Below, piece after piece: positions 51,496-60,146 of a stretch of DNA of 64,000 bases (positions are counted from its first letter, which is position 1; the number at the start of each line of letters is the position of its first letter). Made by a program: the position numbers and the translations under genes. The notes beneath the pieces are model-generated. The model worked only from the letters and a program-made list of their open reading frames with translations, was not told where the DNA came from and searched no databases. The stretch comes from Streptomyces sp. MUM 178J (GTDB taxonomy: Bacteria > Actinomycetota > Actinomycetes > Streptomycetales > Streptomycetaceae), in assembly GCF_022414575.1 (NCBI RefSeq), contig NZ_JADWYQ010000003.1, positions 1 through 64,000 of the forward strand, given 5' to 3'.

Positions 51496-53880
51496 ATGGA
51501 ATTTATGGGGGACAGGGCAACTCTGTTGGAGACGGAGCGGTTTGCACAGCCGCATGCCGGGAGCGCCGTGGACGCCGTGGACGCGGTGATCACAGTCGAC
51601 GTGCCCGACCGCATGGATGACAACGTTGACGCTGCCGTCACAGCCGTGACCGCTGAAGCCTCGGACGCCTCCGGCGTCTCCGACATCCCCGAGCTGACCG
51701 CGGGACTGGCCGCAGCGGCCGTCTTCCCGCCGTCCGTGTGCGAGGGGGGCGAGCCGGACACCGAGGGCACGGAAGGCATCGACGCCGCGGAAGCAGTGGA
51801 GAAGGCGGGGTTTGAGGCCCGGCACCGGCGCGCCGCGGAGGCCGGGGACGCCGCGTCGATGAGCGTGCTCGGCGCACTGCTGCTGCGCCGCGGAGACCTC
51901 GACGGCGCGGAGCCCTATCTGCGCGCGGCCACCGCGGAGGGGGACCGGGCCGCCGCCAACAACCTGGGCGTCCTGCTGCACCAGCGCGGCTATCCGGACG
52001 AGGCCGCCGGCTGGTGGCGCATCGCGGCGGTCGCCGGATCCGCTGCGGCGGCGCACGCCCTGGGGCGGCACTACCGGGAGCGCGGCGACGAGCCCGCCGC
52101 GGAGTACTGGCTGCGGCAGTCCGCGGAGCAGGGGCACGCGCTCGGTGCGTACGCCCTCGCCGACCTGCTGGAGCACCGCAGCGACGTCGGCGCGGAGCGC
52201 TGGCTTCGAGCGGCCGCGGAACAGGGGCACCGGGAGGCCGCCTACCGGCTGGCCCGCGCCCTGGAGCGCCGGGCGGCGGACGAGATCCGCCGCAGCGGCG
52301 ACGCCGGCCTGCTCCGCGGCGAGCCTGCCACGGGCGCCCGCCTGCCCGCCCAGAGGGCGCGGCCGGAGGCCGCCGCATCCCGGGACCAAGGCTCGCGCGC
52401 CGGTGCGGGATCCCCGCCGGACGCGGCGGGGGAGCCCAGCCGGGCCGCCCGGCAGGAGACGGGCGCACCCGGCCGTGAGCCCCGCGTTCCGTACGGCACG
52501 GAGAGCCGGGCCGTAAGTGTGCCCCGCGCCCGGCGGGGTGACGCCGGCGGCCGGCAGGACCGAGCGGACCGCACGGCCGCCCGGGCGGACCGGACCGACC
52601 GGACCGATCAGACGGGCCGGGCGGTACGGGCGCACCGGGCGGAGGAGAGCGCCGACGGCGAGCGGCCGAGCGAGCTCGCCGAGGCCGAGCAGTGGTACCG
52701 GCAGGCCGCCGCGCGCGGGCACCGGCGGGCGGCGCTGCACCTCGGGGCGATCCTCGAGCGGCGCGGCGATCTCAAGGAGGCCGGCCAGTGGTACCTCAGC
52801 GCGGCCAAGGACGGCGAGGCCCGCGCCGCGTGCGCCCTCGGCTTCCTGCTGAAGGACGCCGGAGACGAGGAGAGCGCCGCCGTCTGGTGGCTGCGCGCCG
52901 CCCAGGACGGCGACGGCAACGCTGCCAACGCCCTCGGGGCCCTGCACGCCGCCCGCGGCGAGCAGCAGACCGCCGAGCGCTGGTACCGCGCCGCGATGGA
53001 CGCGGGCGACGTCAACGGCGCCTACAACCTGGGCCTGCTCTGCGCCGCCCAGGACCGGCTGCCGCAGGCGGAGCAGTGGTACCGGCGGGCCGCCTACGCG
53101 GGGCACCGCGAGGCCGCCAACGCCCTGGCCGTCCTGCTGCTCCAGGCCGGGGACGCGGTCGGCGCCGAGCCGTGGTTCTCCAAGGCGGCCGAAGCCGGCA
53201 GCGTCGACGCCGCCTTCAACCTGGGCATCCTGTACGTCGGCCGGGACGACGACAGGACCGCGCTGCGCTGGTACGAGCGGGCCGCGGCCGCCGGGCACAC
53301 CGAGGCCGCGCTGCAGGTCGGCATCGCCCAGCTCAGGGACGGAGACGAGCAGTCCGCCGAGGATCATCTGCGGCTGGCGGCGGGCAGCGGCAGCGCCGAG
53401 GCCGCCTTCCGGCTGGCAGCCCTGCTCGATGCCCGGCAGCCGCCGCCCGGCCCGCCCGCGCTGGGTGAGCCGGTGGCCGAGAAGAGCGAGTGCGAGGAGT
53501 GGTACGAGCGCGCGGCGGAGCAGGGGCACCGGCGCGCGCAGGTCCGCGTCGGCATGCTCGCCGCCGCCCGCGGCGACGCCTCCGAGGCGGCCCGCTGGTA
53601 CCGGGAGGCCGCGGAGGCGGGTAGCCGCAGCGGCGCGTTCAACCTTGGGCTGCTGCTCGCCCGCGAGGGCGGCGAACGCGAGGCCGCCCTGTGGTGGACG
53701 CGCGCCGCCCGCGCCGGCCACGGCCGCGCCGCCCTGCGACTGGCGCTCCTGGCCGCCCGCCGCGGCGAACTCAAGGACGGCCAGCGCTGGTGCGCCCGCG
53801 CCGTCGAGCTGGGCCCGGCGGAGGTCGCCGAGCGAGCCGCCCGGCTGCGGGAGGCGCTGCTCCAGGAGCTCACGGCGTAA
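51496..53880 (+). CDS. Sel1/TPR-repeat protein
   Basis: 794 residues. The N-terminal 105 residues are Val/Ala/Asp-rich and unstructured. From about residue 108 a series of Sel1-type repeats of about 36 residues begins (AEAGDAASMSVLGALLLRRG, AATAEGDRAAANNLGVLLHQ, SAEQGHALGAYALADLLEHR). The array is interrupted at about 256-395 by an Arg/Ala/Pro/Gly-rich disordered insertion and continues to the C-terminus. Sel1 solenoids are protein-interaction scaffolds; partners unknown. ATG 51496 is chosen (ATG 51505 also possible). The gene is flanked by two identical initiator tRNA genes. Confidence 0.9.
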   Translation: MEFMGDRATLLETERFAQPHAGSAVDAVDAVITVDVPDRMDDNVDAAVTAVTAEASDASGVSDIPELTAGLAAAAVFPPSVCEGGEPDTEGTEGIDAAEAVEKAGFEARHRRAAEAGDAASMSVLGALLLRRGDLDGAEPYLRAATAEGDRAAANNLGVLLHQRGYPDEAAGWWRIAAVAGSAAAAHALGRHYRERGDEPAAEYWLRQSAEQGHALGAYALADLLEHRSDVGAERWLRAAAEQGHREAAYRLARALERRAADEIRRSGDAGLLRGEPATGARLPAQRARPEAAASRDQGSRAGAGSPPDAAGEPSRAARQETGAPGREPRVPYGTESRAVSVPRARRGDAGGRQDRADRTAARADRTDRTDQTGRAVRAHRAEESADGERPSELAEAEQWYRQAAARGHRRAALHLGAILERRGDLKEAGQWYLSAAKDGEARAACALGFLLKDAGDEESAAVWWLRAAQDGDGNAANALGALHAARGEQQTAERWYRAAMDAGDVNGAYNLGLLCAAQDRLPQAEQWYRRAAYAGHREAANALAVLLLQAGDAVGAEPWFSKAAEAGSVDAAFNLGILYVGRDDDRTALRWYERAAAAGHTEAALQVGIAQLRDGDEQSAEDHLRLAAGSGSAEAAFRLAALLDARQPPPGPPALGEPVAEKSECEEWYERAAEQGHRRAQVRVGMLAAARGDASEAARWYREAAEAGSRSGAFNLGLLLAREGGEREAALWWTRAARAGHGRAALRLALLAARRGELKDGQRWCARAVELGPAEVAERAARLREALLQELTA

Positions 53881-53940
53881 GGGGTGCCGGGCGGATGCGC
53901 CCCCGGACACCCCTGCCGTGGCGGTCCACCGGGAATGGAT

Positions 53941-53969
53941 TTGCTCTGGTCGGCGTGGTCACGTAATGT
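53941..53969 (+). promoter_or_regulatory. Promoter of initiator tRNA copy 2
   Basis: TTGCTC, a 17-nt spacer and TAATGT place the transcription start about 5 nt before the tRNA, a typical principal-sigma arrangement for a tRNA gene. Confidence 0.6.
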
Positions 53970-53981
53970 TGTGTTCACCGA

Positions 53982-54055
53982 CGCGGGGTGGAGCAGCTCG
54001 GTAGCTCGCTGGGCTCATAACCCAGAGGTCGCAGGTTCAAATCCTGTCCCCGCTA
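53982..54055 (+). tRNA. Initiator tRNA-fMet (CAT), copy 2
   Basis: Identical in all 74 positions to the gene at 51207, with the same C1-T72 mismatch and three G-C pairs above the CAT anticodon loop. No encoded CCA. Flanking sequences differ upstream. The downstream terminator is similar, so the duplicated unit may include it. Confidence 0.95.
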
Positions 54056-54062
54056 CTGAATC

Positions 54063-54094
54063 GAAGGCCCGGATCCTCAAGGATCCGGGCCTTC
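54063..54094 (+). terminator. Terminator after initiator tRNA copy 2
   Basis: 14-bp perfect stem (GAAGGCCCGGATCC and complement) with loop TCAA. It shares the GGCCCGGATCC core with the terminator of copy 1. Confidence 0.88.
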
Positions 54095-54245
54095 GTCATT
54101 TCTGCTTATTCGGTTGTCCGTATATCTGCATGCGGGACATCTGTATGCAGGCGTGCCCGATGTCTGCGTCCGGGCAGGCAGCCCCCGCAGCCCCCGCAGC
54201 CCCCGCAGCCCCGCGCACCTGGCACGCCGCGTGTGTCCGCAGCCG

Positions 54246-54286
54246 AAGGCCCCGGCCCCAGAATCCGCTTCAGGGGTCGGGGCCTT
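54246..54286 (-). terminator. Hairpin downstream of the Fur-family gene
   Basis: AAGGCCCCGGCCCC pairs with GGGGTCGGGGCCTT (one G-T wobble) over 14 bp with a 13-nt loop, 31 bp past the Fur stop. Confidence 0.7.
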
Positions 54287-54316
54287 GGCGCCTAGGTGAC
54301 AGCCGGCGTCGGAGCG

Positions 54317-54733
54317 TCAGGCCGATGCGCAGTTCGGGCATGTGCCCCGGTAGGTCACCTCGACATCGGAGACCGTGAAGCCGAAGCGCTCCGCGTCCGG
54401 GAGGTCGGCCAGCGGGTTGCCCAGGGGGTGTACATCCCGGATCGCGCCGCACTGGCCGCACACGAGGTGGTGGTGGGGGCGGTGGGCGTTCGGGTCGTAC
54501 CGCTTGGCGCGGCGGTCCGTGGAGACCTCCAGGACCTCGCCCAGGCTGACCAGCTCACCGAGCGTGTTGTAGACCGTCGCGCGGGAGATCTCGGGCAGCC
54601 GCTCGACGGCCCGCGCGTGCACCTCGTCGGCCGTCAGATGGACATGGTCGCCGTCGAGGACCTCGGCCACGACACGCCGCTGGGCGGTCATGCGCCAGCC
54701 GCGTCCGCGAAGTCGTTCCAACAGGTCACTCAT
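54317..54733 (-). CDS. Fur-family repressor (PerR/CatR-like)
   Basis: 138 residues from ATG 54733. N-terminal winged helix: LRGRGWRMTAQRRVVAEVLD and LPEISRATVYNTLGELVSLG. The metal-sensing dimer domain has HRPHHHLVCGQCGAIRDVHP and a C-terminal CPNC, the two CxxC pairs of the structural zinc site. Divergent transcription from a catalase gene, with an operator-like palindrome in the shared promoter, makes a peroxide-sensing role (PerR/CatR type) more likely than iron sensing. Confidence 0.92.
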   Translation of the reverse strand: MSDLLERLRGRGWRMTAQRRVVAEVLDGDHVHLTADEVHARAVERLPEISRATVYNTLGELVSLGEVLEVSTDRRAKRYDPNAHRPHHHLVCGQCGAIRDVHPLGNPLADLPDAERFGFTVSDVEVTYRGTCPNCASA

Positions 54734-54783
54734 AGGGACCAGCCTAACAGCGGCGGGACCTGGGTCAGGTCCCGAAGGGGTAT

Positions 54784-54827
54784 GACTTTGGATATTCATT
54801 TGACTTGGACAAAGTCCATTGTAGGAT
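54784..54827 (+). promoter_or_regulatory. Catalase promoter with Fur-type operator
   Basis: TTGACT (54800-54805), a 16-nt spacer and TAGGAT (54822-54827) form a near-consensus promoter. The spacer is the palindrome TGGACAAAGTCCA (54806-54818). A wider inverted repeat, GACTTTG (54784-54790) with CAAAGTC (54810-54816), also covers the -35. Bound repressor would block RNA polymerase directly. Confidence 0.6.
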
Positions 54828-54870
54828 CGAGTGCAGCACAAGCGAGGGACAGGACACGCAGGAGGCGTAC

Positions 54871-56322
54871 GTGACGCAGGGACCGCTCACCACGGAGGCC
54901 GGCGCGCCGGTCGCCGACAACCAGAACAGCGAGACGGCGGGCGTCGGCGGTCCTGTTCTGGTCCAGGACCAGTTGCTGCTGGAGAAGCTCGCGCACTTCA
55001 ACCGCGAGCGCATCCCGGAGCGCATCGTGCACGCGCGCGGCGCCGGCGCATACGGCACGTTCACCGTGACCGCGGACGTCACGCCCTACACACGCGCCGC
55101 GTTCCTCTCCGAGATCGGCAAGCAGACCGAGGTCTTCCTGCGCTTCTCCACGGTCGCGGGCAATCTGGGCGCTGCGGACGCGGTGCGCGACCCGCGCGGC
55201 TTCGCGCTGAAGTTCTACACCGAGGAGGGCAACTACGACCTCGTCGGCAACAACACCCCGGTGTTCTTCATCAAGGACGCCGTCAAGTTCCCGGACTTCA
55301 TCCACACCCAGAAGCGCGACCCGTACACGGGCAGCCAGGAGGCGGACAACGTCTGGGACTTCTGGGGGCTCAGCCCGGAGAGCACCCACCAGGTGACCTG
55401 GCTGTTCGGCGACCGCGGCATCCCCGCCTCGTACCGCCACATGAACGGCTACGGCTCGCACACCTTCCAGTGGAACAACGAGGCGGGCGAGGTCTTCTGG
55501 GTCAAGTACCACTTCAAGACCGACCAGGGCATCGAGAACCTCACCCAGGCCGAGGCCGACGTGCTCGCCGGCAAGGACCCCGACTCGCACCAGCGTGACC
55601 TGCGCGAGGCCATCGAGCGCGGTGAGTTCCCGACCTGGACCGTGCAGGTGCAGATCATGCCCGCGGCGGACGCGGCGGACTACCGCTTCAACCCGTTCGA
55701 CCTCACCAAGGTGTGGCCGCACGAGGACTACCCGCCGATCGAGATCGGCAAGCTGGAGCTCAACCGCAACCCGGAGAACATCTTCGCCGAGGTCGAGCAG
55801 TCCGTCTTCTCGCCCGCCCACTTCGTGCCGGGCATCGGACCGTCGCCGGACAAGATGCTCCAGGGCCGTCTCTTCGCCTACGGCGACGCACACCGCTACC
55901 GGGTCGGAATCAACGCCGACCATCTGCCGGTGAACCGCCCGCACGCCACCGAGGCGCGGACCCACGGCCGGGACGGCGTAATGTACGACGGCCGCCACGG
56001 CCGGGCGAAGAACTACGAGCCGAACAGCTTCGGCGGCCCGTTCCAGACGGACAGGCCGCTGTGGCAGCCGGTCGCCGTCACCGGCGCCACCGGTGACCAG
56101 GCGGCCCCGTCGCATGCCGAGGACGACGACTTCGTGCAGGCGGGCAACCTCTACCGGCTGATGTCCGAGGGCGAGAAGACCCGTCTGGTCGAGAACCTGT
56201 CCGGGTTCATCGCCAAGGTGTCGCGCGACGACATCGCCGAGCGCGCGGTCGACAACTTCCGCCGGGCGGACGGAGACTTCGGCAAGCGGCTCGAGGCCGC
56301 GGTCCAGGCCCTGCGCGGCTGA
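54871..56322 (+). CDS. Monofunctional haem catalase (small-subunit, clade 3 type)
   Basis: 483 residues from GTG 54871 (GGAGG 7-8 nt upstream). Catalytic His about 54 in [54 protein letters not shown]; haem-ligand Tyr about 337 in [13 protein letters not shown]. Length and lack of a C-terminal flavodoxin-like domain indicate the small-subunit class. It degrades hydrogen peroxide in the cytoplasm. Expected to be derepressed by peroxide through the divergent Fur-family protein. Confidence 0.97.
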   Translation: MTQGPLTTEAGAPVADNQNSETAGVGGPVLVQDQLLLEKLAHFNRERIPERIVHARGAGAYGTFTVTADVTPYTRAAFLSEIGKQTEVFLRFSTVAGNLGAADAVRDPRGFALKFYTEEGNYDLVGNNTPVFFIKDAVKFPDFIHTQKRDPYTGSQEADNVWDFWGLSPESTHQVTWLFGDRGIPASYRHMNGYGSHTFQWNNEAGEVFWVKYHFKTDQGIENLTQAEADVLAGKDPDSHQRDLREAIERGEFPTWTVQVQIMPAADAADYRFNPFDLTKVWPHEDYPPIEIGKLELNRNPENIFAEVEQSVFSPAHFVPGIGPSPDKMLQGRLFAYGDAHRYRVGINADHLPVNRPHATEARTHGRDGVMYDGRHGRAKNYEPNSFGGPFQTDRPLWQPVAVTGATGDQAAPSHAEDDDFVQAGNLYRLMSEGEKTRLVENLSGFIAKVSRDDIAERAVDNFRRADGDFGKRLEAAVQALRG

Positions 56323-56344
56323 GGGCGCTTGCCGTGGAAGGGCG

Positions 56345-56380
56345 CGGGCCGGACCCCTGTCCAGGGGGGTCCGGCCCGTT
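56345..56380 (+). terminator. Terminator after catalase
   Basis: 13-bp perfect arms (CGGGCCGGACCCC and complement) with an 8-nt loop followed by TT, 22 bp past the stop. Confidence 0.85.
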
Positions 56381-56421
56381 GCCGTGCCGTGCGGCGCAGT
56401 GCCGTGCCCGGGGCCGGGGGG

Positions 56422-56835
56422 TCAGGCCGGGATCTGGTCCGCCAGCGGCGCCGGATGGCGGCGGGCCGGGGCCCAGCAGCGGATGATGTCGCGTACGGAG
56501 ACGATGCCGACGGGACCTGCCCCGTCCAGCACGATCAGATGGCGGAACCCGCCGTGCGCCATGGCCTCGGCGGCCTCCTCCAGGGTCCAGGAAGGCGCGG
56601 CGAAGACGACGTCGGGCGTGGTGTGGGCGCCTGCGGTCTCCAGGTCCGGGTCCAGGCCGGAGCCCACCGCGTTGAGAATGTCGCGCTCGGTCAGAATGCC
56701 GAGCCCGCCCGCGTCCGAGTCGAGGACGACGGCCGCGCCGACCCGGCGTGCGGCCATCAGGCGGGCTGACTGGCGGAGAGTGTGTGTGGGCCCGATGGTG
56801 AGGACCACCGTGCTCATGGCGTCACGGACGAGCAT
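56422..56835 (-). CDS. CBS-domain pair protein
   Basis: 137 residues from ATG 56835; GAGGAGG lies 11 nt upstream, which overlaps and argues against the in-frame GTG 56847. Two CBS motifs: MLVRDAMSTVVLTIGPTHTL with GGLGILTERDILN, and TTPDVVFAAPSWTLEEAAEA with GPVGIVSVRDIIR. Stand-alone CBS pairs bind adenine nucleotides and act as energy or redox sensors; the target is unknown. Convergent with catalase. Confidence 0.9.
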   Translation of the reverse strand: MLVRDAMSTVVLTIGPTHTLRQSARLMAARRVGAAVVLDSDAGGLGILTERDILNAVGSGLDPDLETAGAHTTPDVVFAAPSWTLEEAAEAMAHGGFRHLIVLDGAGPVGIVSVRDIIRCWAPARRHPAPLADQIPA

Positions 56836-57008
56836 GGATGGAGCCACCTCCTCGGTGGATCGGCCGATTCGATCGCTTCGAGAACCGATTCACAAGTTCA
56901 CAAGTGGGGGGACTCTCAGAGTCGCAGCCTTGCGGGGCGGCGGCAAGGGGGCGCGCGACGCCGATCTCCGGCGCGCGGCGGCGTGCCGGCCGCGACGGAA
57001 CGCGGAAG

Positions 57009-57809
57009 TCAGGACCGCTGGTTGAGATAGCCCAGCAGTTCGTCGTGGAGCAGCCCGTTCGACGCGGCCGCGTTGCCGCTGTGCGGGCCGCGGCGGCCGT
57101 CCAGGCCGGTGAAGGCGCCGCCCGCCTCCTGTACGACGATTGCGTTCGCCGCCATGTCCCACAGCGACAGCTCCGGCTCCGCGCAGATGTCCACCGACCC
57201 CTCAGCGACCATCATGTACGGCCAGAAGTCGCCGTACCCCCGGGTGCGCCAGCAGGCGCGGGTCAGATCCAGGAACCCGTCCAGCCGGCCCCGCTCCTCC
57301 CAGCCGCTGAGCGAGGAGTACGCGAAGGAGGCGTCCGAGATGCTCTGCACCCGCGACACGTGCATCCGCGTCGCCGACGTCAGGCTGCGCCCCGTGTACG
57401 CCCCGCCCCCGGTCACCGCCCACCAGCGGCGGCCCAGCGCGGGGGCGGAGACCACGCCCACCACGGGCTGGTAGTCCTCTTCGCCCTCCACCATCAGGGA
57501 GATCAGCGTCGCCCACACCGGGACGCCCCGGACGTAGTTCTTGGTGCCGTCAATCGGGTCGATCACCCAGCGGCGCGGCCCCGTGCCCTCGATGCCGTAC
57601 TCCTCGCCGAGGATCGCGTCGCGCGGCCGCGCCCGCTGGAGCTGTCCGCGGATCAGCTCCTCCGCCGCCTTGTCGGCCTCGCTCACCGGAGTCATGTCCG
57701 GCTTGGTCTCGACCTTGAGGTCCAGCGCCTTGAACCGCTCCATCGTGGCGGCGTCGGCGGCATCCGCGAGAACATGGGCGAAACGCAGATCATCGTGGTA
57801 GTCGGGCAT
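57009..57809 (-). CDS. hisN: Histidinol-phosphatase HisN (inositol-monophosphatase family)
   Basis: 266 residues from ATG 57809. Metal-binding motifs: GEEYG (Glu), WVIDPIDGTKNYVRG (DPIDGT) and ELSLWDMAA (WD). The N-terminus PDYHDDLRFAHVLADAADAA and VETKPDMTPVSEADKAAEEL are typical of actinobacterial HisN rather than of generic SuhB. It catalyses dephosphorylation of histidinol phosphate in histidine biosynthesis; no other his gene is nearby, which is normal. Divergent from a TetR gene. Confidence 0.93.
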   Translation of the reverse strand: MPDYHDDLRFAHVLADAADAATMERFKALDLKVETKPDMTPVSEADKAAEELIRGQLQRARPRDAILGEEYGIEGTGPRRWVIDPIDGTKNYVRGVPVWATLISLMVEGEEDYQPVVGVVSAPALGRRWWAVTGGGAYTGRSLTSATRMHVSRVQSISDASFAYSSLSGWEERGRLDGFLDLTRACWRTRGYGDFWPYMMVAEGSVDICAEPELSLWDMAANAIVVQEAGGAFTGLDGRRGPHSGNAAASNGLLHDELLGYLNQRS

Positions 57810-57952
57810 GGCCGTCACTCTATCGACACGGCCCCTGACCAATGACGGCAGTCTTGACAGCGCGTGGCGGCGCGTCAACGCTGAGCCGAGAACCGTCGGC
57901 GACGCACAGGCGGGTGCGGACCCGCGACCCGCTCCGGCCCGGGGAGGCGACG

Positions 57953-58714
57953 ATGCCCACGGCGCGAGAGTCCCTGCTGAACGCCGCCTTCCGGGCGCTG
58001 TCAGAGCTGCCCTGGTCCGCCGTCCGCATGGTCGACGTCGCCTCCGCCGCGGGAGTGTCACGGCAGACCCTCTACAACGAGTTCGGCAGCAAGGAGGGGC
58101 TTGCCCGCGCGCTCGTCCGCAAGGAGGCGGACGTGTTTCTCCACGGTGTCGACCGCGTGCTCACTGCGGGCAGCGGCAGCGGCAGCGGCAGCGGCGGCGG
58201 CGCCGAGGCGGCATGCCGGGGGTCGGCCGACACGCTCGCCTCGGTCGCCGAGTGGACGGTGGACATGGCGCGCGCCCGGCCCTTGCTGCGCGCGCTGCTC
58301 ACCGGCTGCTGGAGCGACCGGCTGCCCGCGCCCCGGCCCGCCCGGGGGGACGCCGCCCGCTCCGGCGTCCCCGCCCAGCGGCGTGCCGACGGCCCGCTGC
58401 CGGCCCCGGCGGAGCTGCTCGCGACGGTGCGCGACCGGTCGCTGGCGGCGCTGGGCGGTACGGGCACGGGCACGGCGTCCCTCGGCGGCGGGCCCGCAAC
58501 CGCGCCCCGGACGGCGGCTGCGACCCCCTGGGCGCAGACCGCCAGGGGGCGGGAGGGCACCGAGCTCCGCGATCTCGCGCACCACTGCGAGCTGGCCCTG
58601 CGGCTCGCCCTCTCCTATGTCGTCGTGCCCGTGCCGGACGATGTGGGCGCCGCGGTCCGCACGGCCCTCGGCTCTCCCGTCAGTGGGTCGAACCTGAGAG
58701 CTGCAGGCCGATGA
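57953..58714 (+). CDS. TetR family regulator (probable regulator of adjacent SMR transporter)
   Basis: 253 residues from ATG 57953 (GGGGAGG 5 nt upstream). DNA-binding helices LLNAAFRALSELPWSAVRMV and VASAAGVSRQTLYNEFGSKE. The ligand domain has a Gly/Ser repeat (SGSGSGSGGG, 58165-58202) and a second Gly/Thr/Ala-rich disordered stretch near the middle. Its 3' end overlaps the convergent SMR gene by 35 bp, an arrangement typical of a repressor and its efflux target, although convergent rather than divergent. Confidence 0.88.
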   Translation: MPTARESLLNAAFRALSELPWSAVRMVDVASAAGVSRQTLYNEFGSKEGLARALVRKEADVFLHGVDRVLTAGSGSGSGSGGGAEAACRGSADTLASVAEWTVDMARARPLLRALLTGCWSDRLPAPRPARGDAARSGVPAQRRADGPLPAPAELLATVRDRSLAALGGTGTGTASLGGGPATAPRTAAATPWAQTARGREGTELRDLAHHCELALRLALSYVVVPVPDDVGAAVRTALGSPVSGSNLRAAGR

Positions 58715-59003
58715 CCCCGACGATCACCAGTGAGATGGAGACGATCTTCAGCGTGGAGACCAGATCCCCGAGGAAGATCATCCCGTAGATCGCGGTGCCC
58801 GCCGCGCCGATGCCCGTCCACACGGCATACGCGGGGCCCACGTCCAGCCGCTTCAGCGCCAGAGTCAGCAGCCCGAAACTGCCCAGGGCGAAGGCCGCGA
58901 AGGCGATGGTGGGCCAGAGTCTGGTGAAGCCGTGAGAGAGCTTGAGGCAGACGGCGAAGCCCGTCTCCAGTAGTCCGGCGACAATGACCAGCAGCCACGC
59001 CAT
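58680..59003 (-). CDS. SMR family efflux protein (SugE/EmrE-like)
   Basis: 107 residues with four membrane helices: WLLVIVAGLLETGFAVCLKL (contains the conserved Glu14-equivalent in GLLETGF), LWPTIAFAAFALGSFGLLTL, AYAVWTGIGAAGTAIYGMIF and LKIVSISLVIVGVIGLQL. The GLLE and AYAVWTGIG motifs fit the SugE/Gdx branch, which exports guanidinium. A single gene rather than a pair implies a homodimer. No guanidine riboswitch is obvious in the 123 bp upstream. Confidence 0.92.
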   Translation of the reverse strand: MAWLLVIVAGLLETGFAVCLKLSHGFTRLWPTIAFAAFALGSFGLLTLALKRLDVGPAYAVWTGIGAAGTAIYGMIFLGDLVSTLKIVSISLVIVGVIGLQLSGSTH

Positions 59004-59126
59004 CGTCAGTGCCTCCCGTGTCGGTCGGTGACTGCCTACGTCTCGGCCTGCCTTGTCTCGACTGCTTCGTCTCGCTTGGTGCGAGTATGCACTTACCAGC
59101 AGTCGTCGACCGCAAACGTGAGCGGA

Positions 59127-60140
59127 TCAATCCCCTTCGCGTCGTTCACGGGTCGCCAGCAGCCGCCGCAGCGAGTGGAGCCGCGCCGGGTCGGCATGGC
59201 CGTCCGCCACCCACCGGTCCAGTGCGCAGTCCGGCTCGTCGTGGCTGCAGGCGCGCGGACAGTCCTCCGTGCCCGGTTCCAGATCCGGGAAGGCATGGAT
59301 CACCCGAGACGGATCGACGTGGTTCAGACCGAACGACCGCACCCCCGGGGTGTCGATCACCCAGCCTCCCGCCGGGTCCGCCAGCGGCAGCGCCAGCGCC
59401 GAGGTGGTGGTGTGCCGGCCGCGGCCGGTGACGGCGTTGACCACACCGGTCGTCCGCCGCCGCTCCTTCGGCACCAGCGCGTTGACCAGCGTCGTCTTCC
59501 CGACGCCCGAGTGTCCGACGAAGGCGGTGGTACGGCCTCTGAGGTGCTCGTGCACCCGGTCGGCCGCCACGCCGTCCACGAACTCCTCGCGTGTGGTCAC
59601 CACATGGGGCACGCCCAGCGCCCCGTACAGCGCCAGCAGCTCGTCCGGCGGGGCGAGATCCGACTTGGTGAGCACCAGCAGCGGCTCCAGACCCCCGTCG
59701 TAGGCGGCCACCAGACAGCGGTCGATCAGCCGCGGTCGCGGCTCCGGGTCCGCGAGAGCGGTCACGATGGCGAGCTGGTCGGCGTTGGCGACCACCACCC
59801 GCTCGTACGGATCGTCGTCGTCCGCCGTACGGCGCAGCACCGAGGAGCGCTCCTCGATCCGCACGATGCGGGCGAGGGTGTCCTTGGCGCCGGACAGGTC
59901 CCCGACGATGGCGACCCGGTCGCCGACGACGGCGGCCTTGCGGCCCAGCTCGCGGGCCTTCATCGCCATCACTGCCCGGTCCTCGACCAGACAGGTCAGC
60001 CGGCCGCGGTCGACGGTGAGGACCATGCCCTCGGCAGCGTCCTCGTGCTTGGGCCGGATGTTGGTGCGCGGCCGGTTGCCCTTGCGGTTGGGGCGCACCC
60101 GGACGTCGTCCTCGTCGGCGTGCTTGCCGTAACGGCGCAT
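59127..60140 (-). CDS. rsgA: Ribosome small-subunit-dependent GTPase RsgA
   Basis: 337 residues. N-terminal OB fold (VLTVDRGRLTCLVEDRAVMA), a circularly permuted GTPase with G4 TKSD before G1 GHSGVGKTTLVN and G3 DTPGVRSF, and a C-terminal zinc knuckle CPRACSHDEPDCAL. It assists 30S maturation. The start ATG 60140 lies 6 bp after the aroA stop, so the two genes form an operon, a common Streptomyces arrangement. Confidence 0.96.
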   Translation of the reverse strand: MRRYGKHADEDDVRVRPNRKGNRPRTNIRPKHEDAAEGMVLTVDRGRLTCLVEDRAVMAMKARELGRKAAVVGDRVAIVGDLSGAKDTLARIVRIEERSSVLRRTADDDDPYERVVVANADQLAIVTALADPEPRPRLIDRCLVAAYDGGLEPLLVLTKSDLAPPDELLALYGALGVPHVVTTREEFVDGVAADRVHEHLRGRTTAFVGHSGVGKTTLVNALVPKERRRTTGVVNAVTGRGRHTTTSALALPLADPAGGWVIDTPGVRSFGLNHVDPSRVIHAFPDLEPGTEDCPRACSHDEPDCALDRWVADGHADPARLHSLRRLLATRERREGD

Positions 60141-60146
60141 GGCGCT

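Noticed and set aside
53931-53957. GGGAAT-N18-GTG as a sigma-R promoter for the second initiator tRNA
   Set aside because: The -10 is GTG rather than GTT, and a better TTGCTC-N17-TAATGT promoter sits correctly before the tRNA.
51207-54055. Genomic island bounded by duplicated tRNA ends
   Set aside because: Both tRNAs are complete, no integrase is present, and the enclosed gene has host-like composition and family.
58745-59126. Guanidine riboswitch before the SMR gene
   Set aside because: I see no recognisable ykkC-type motif (such as paired ACGR loops) in the short upstream gap of 59004-59126.
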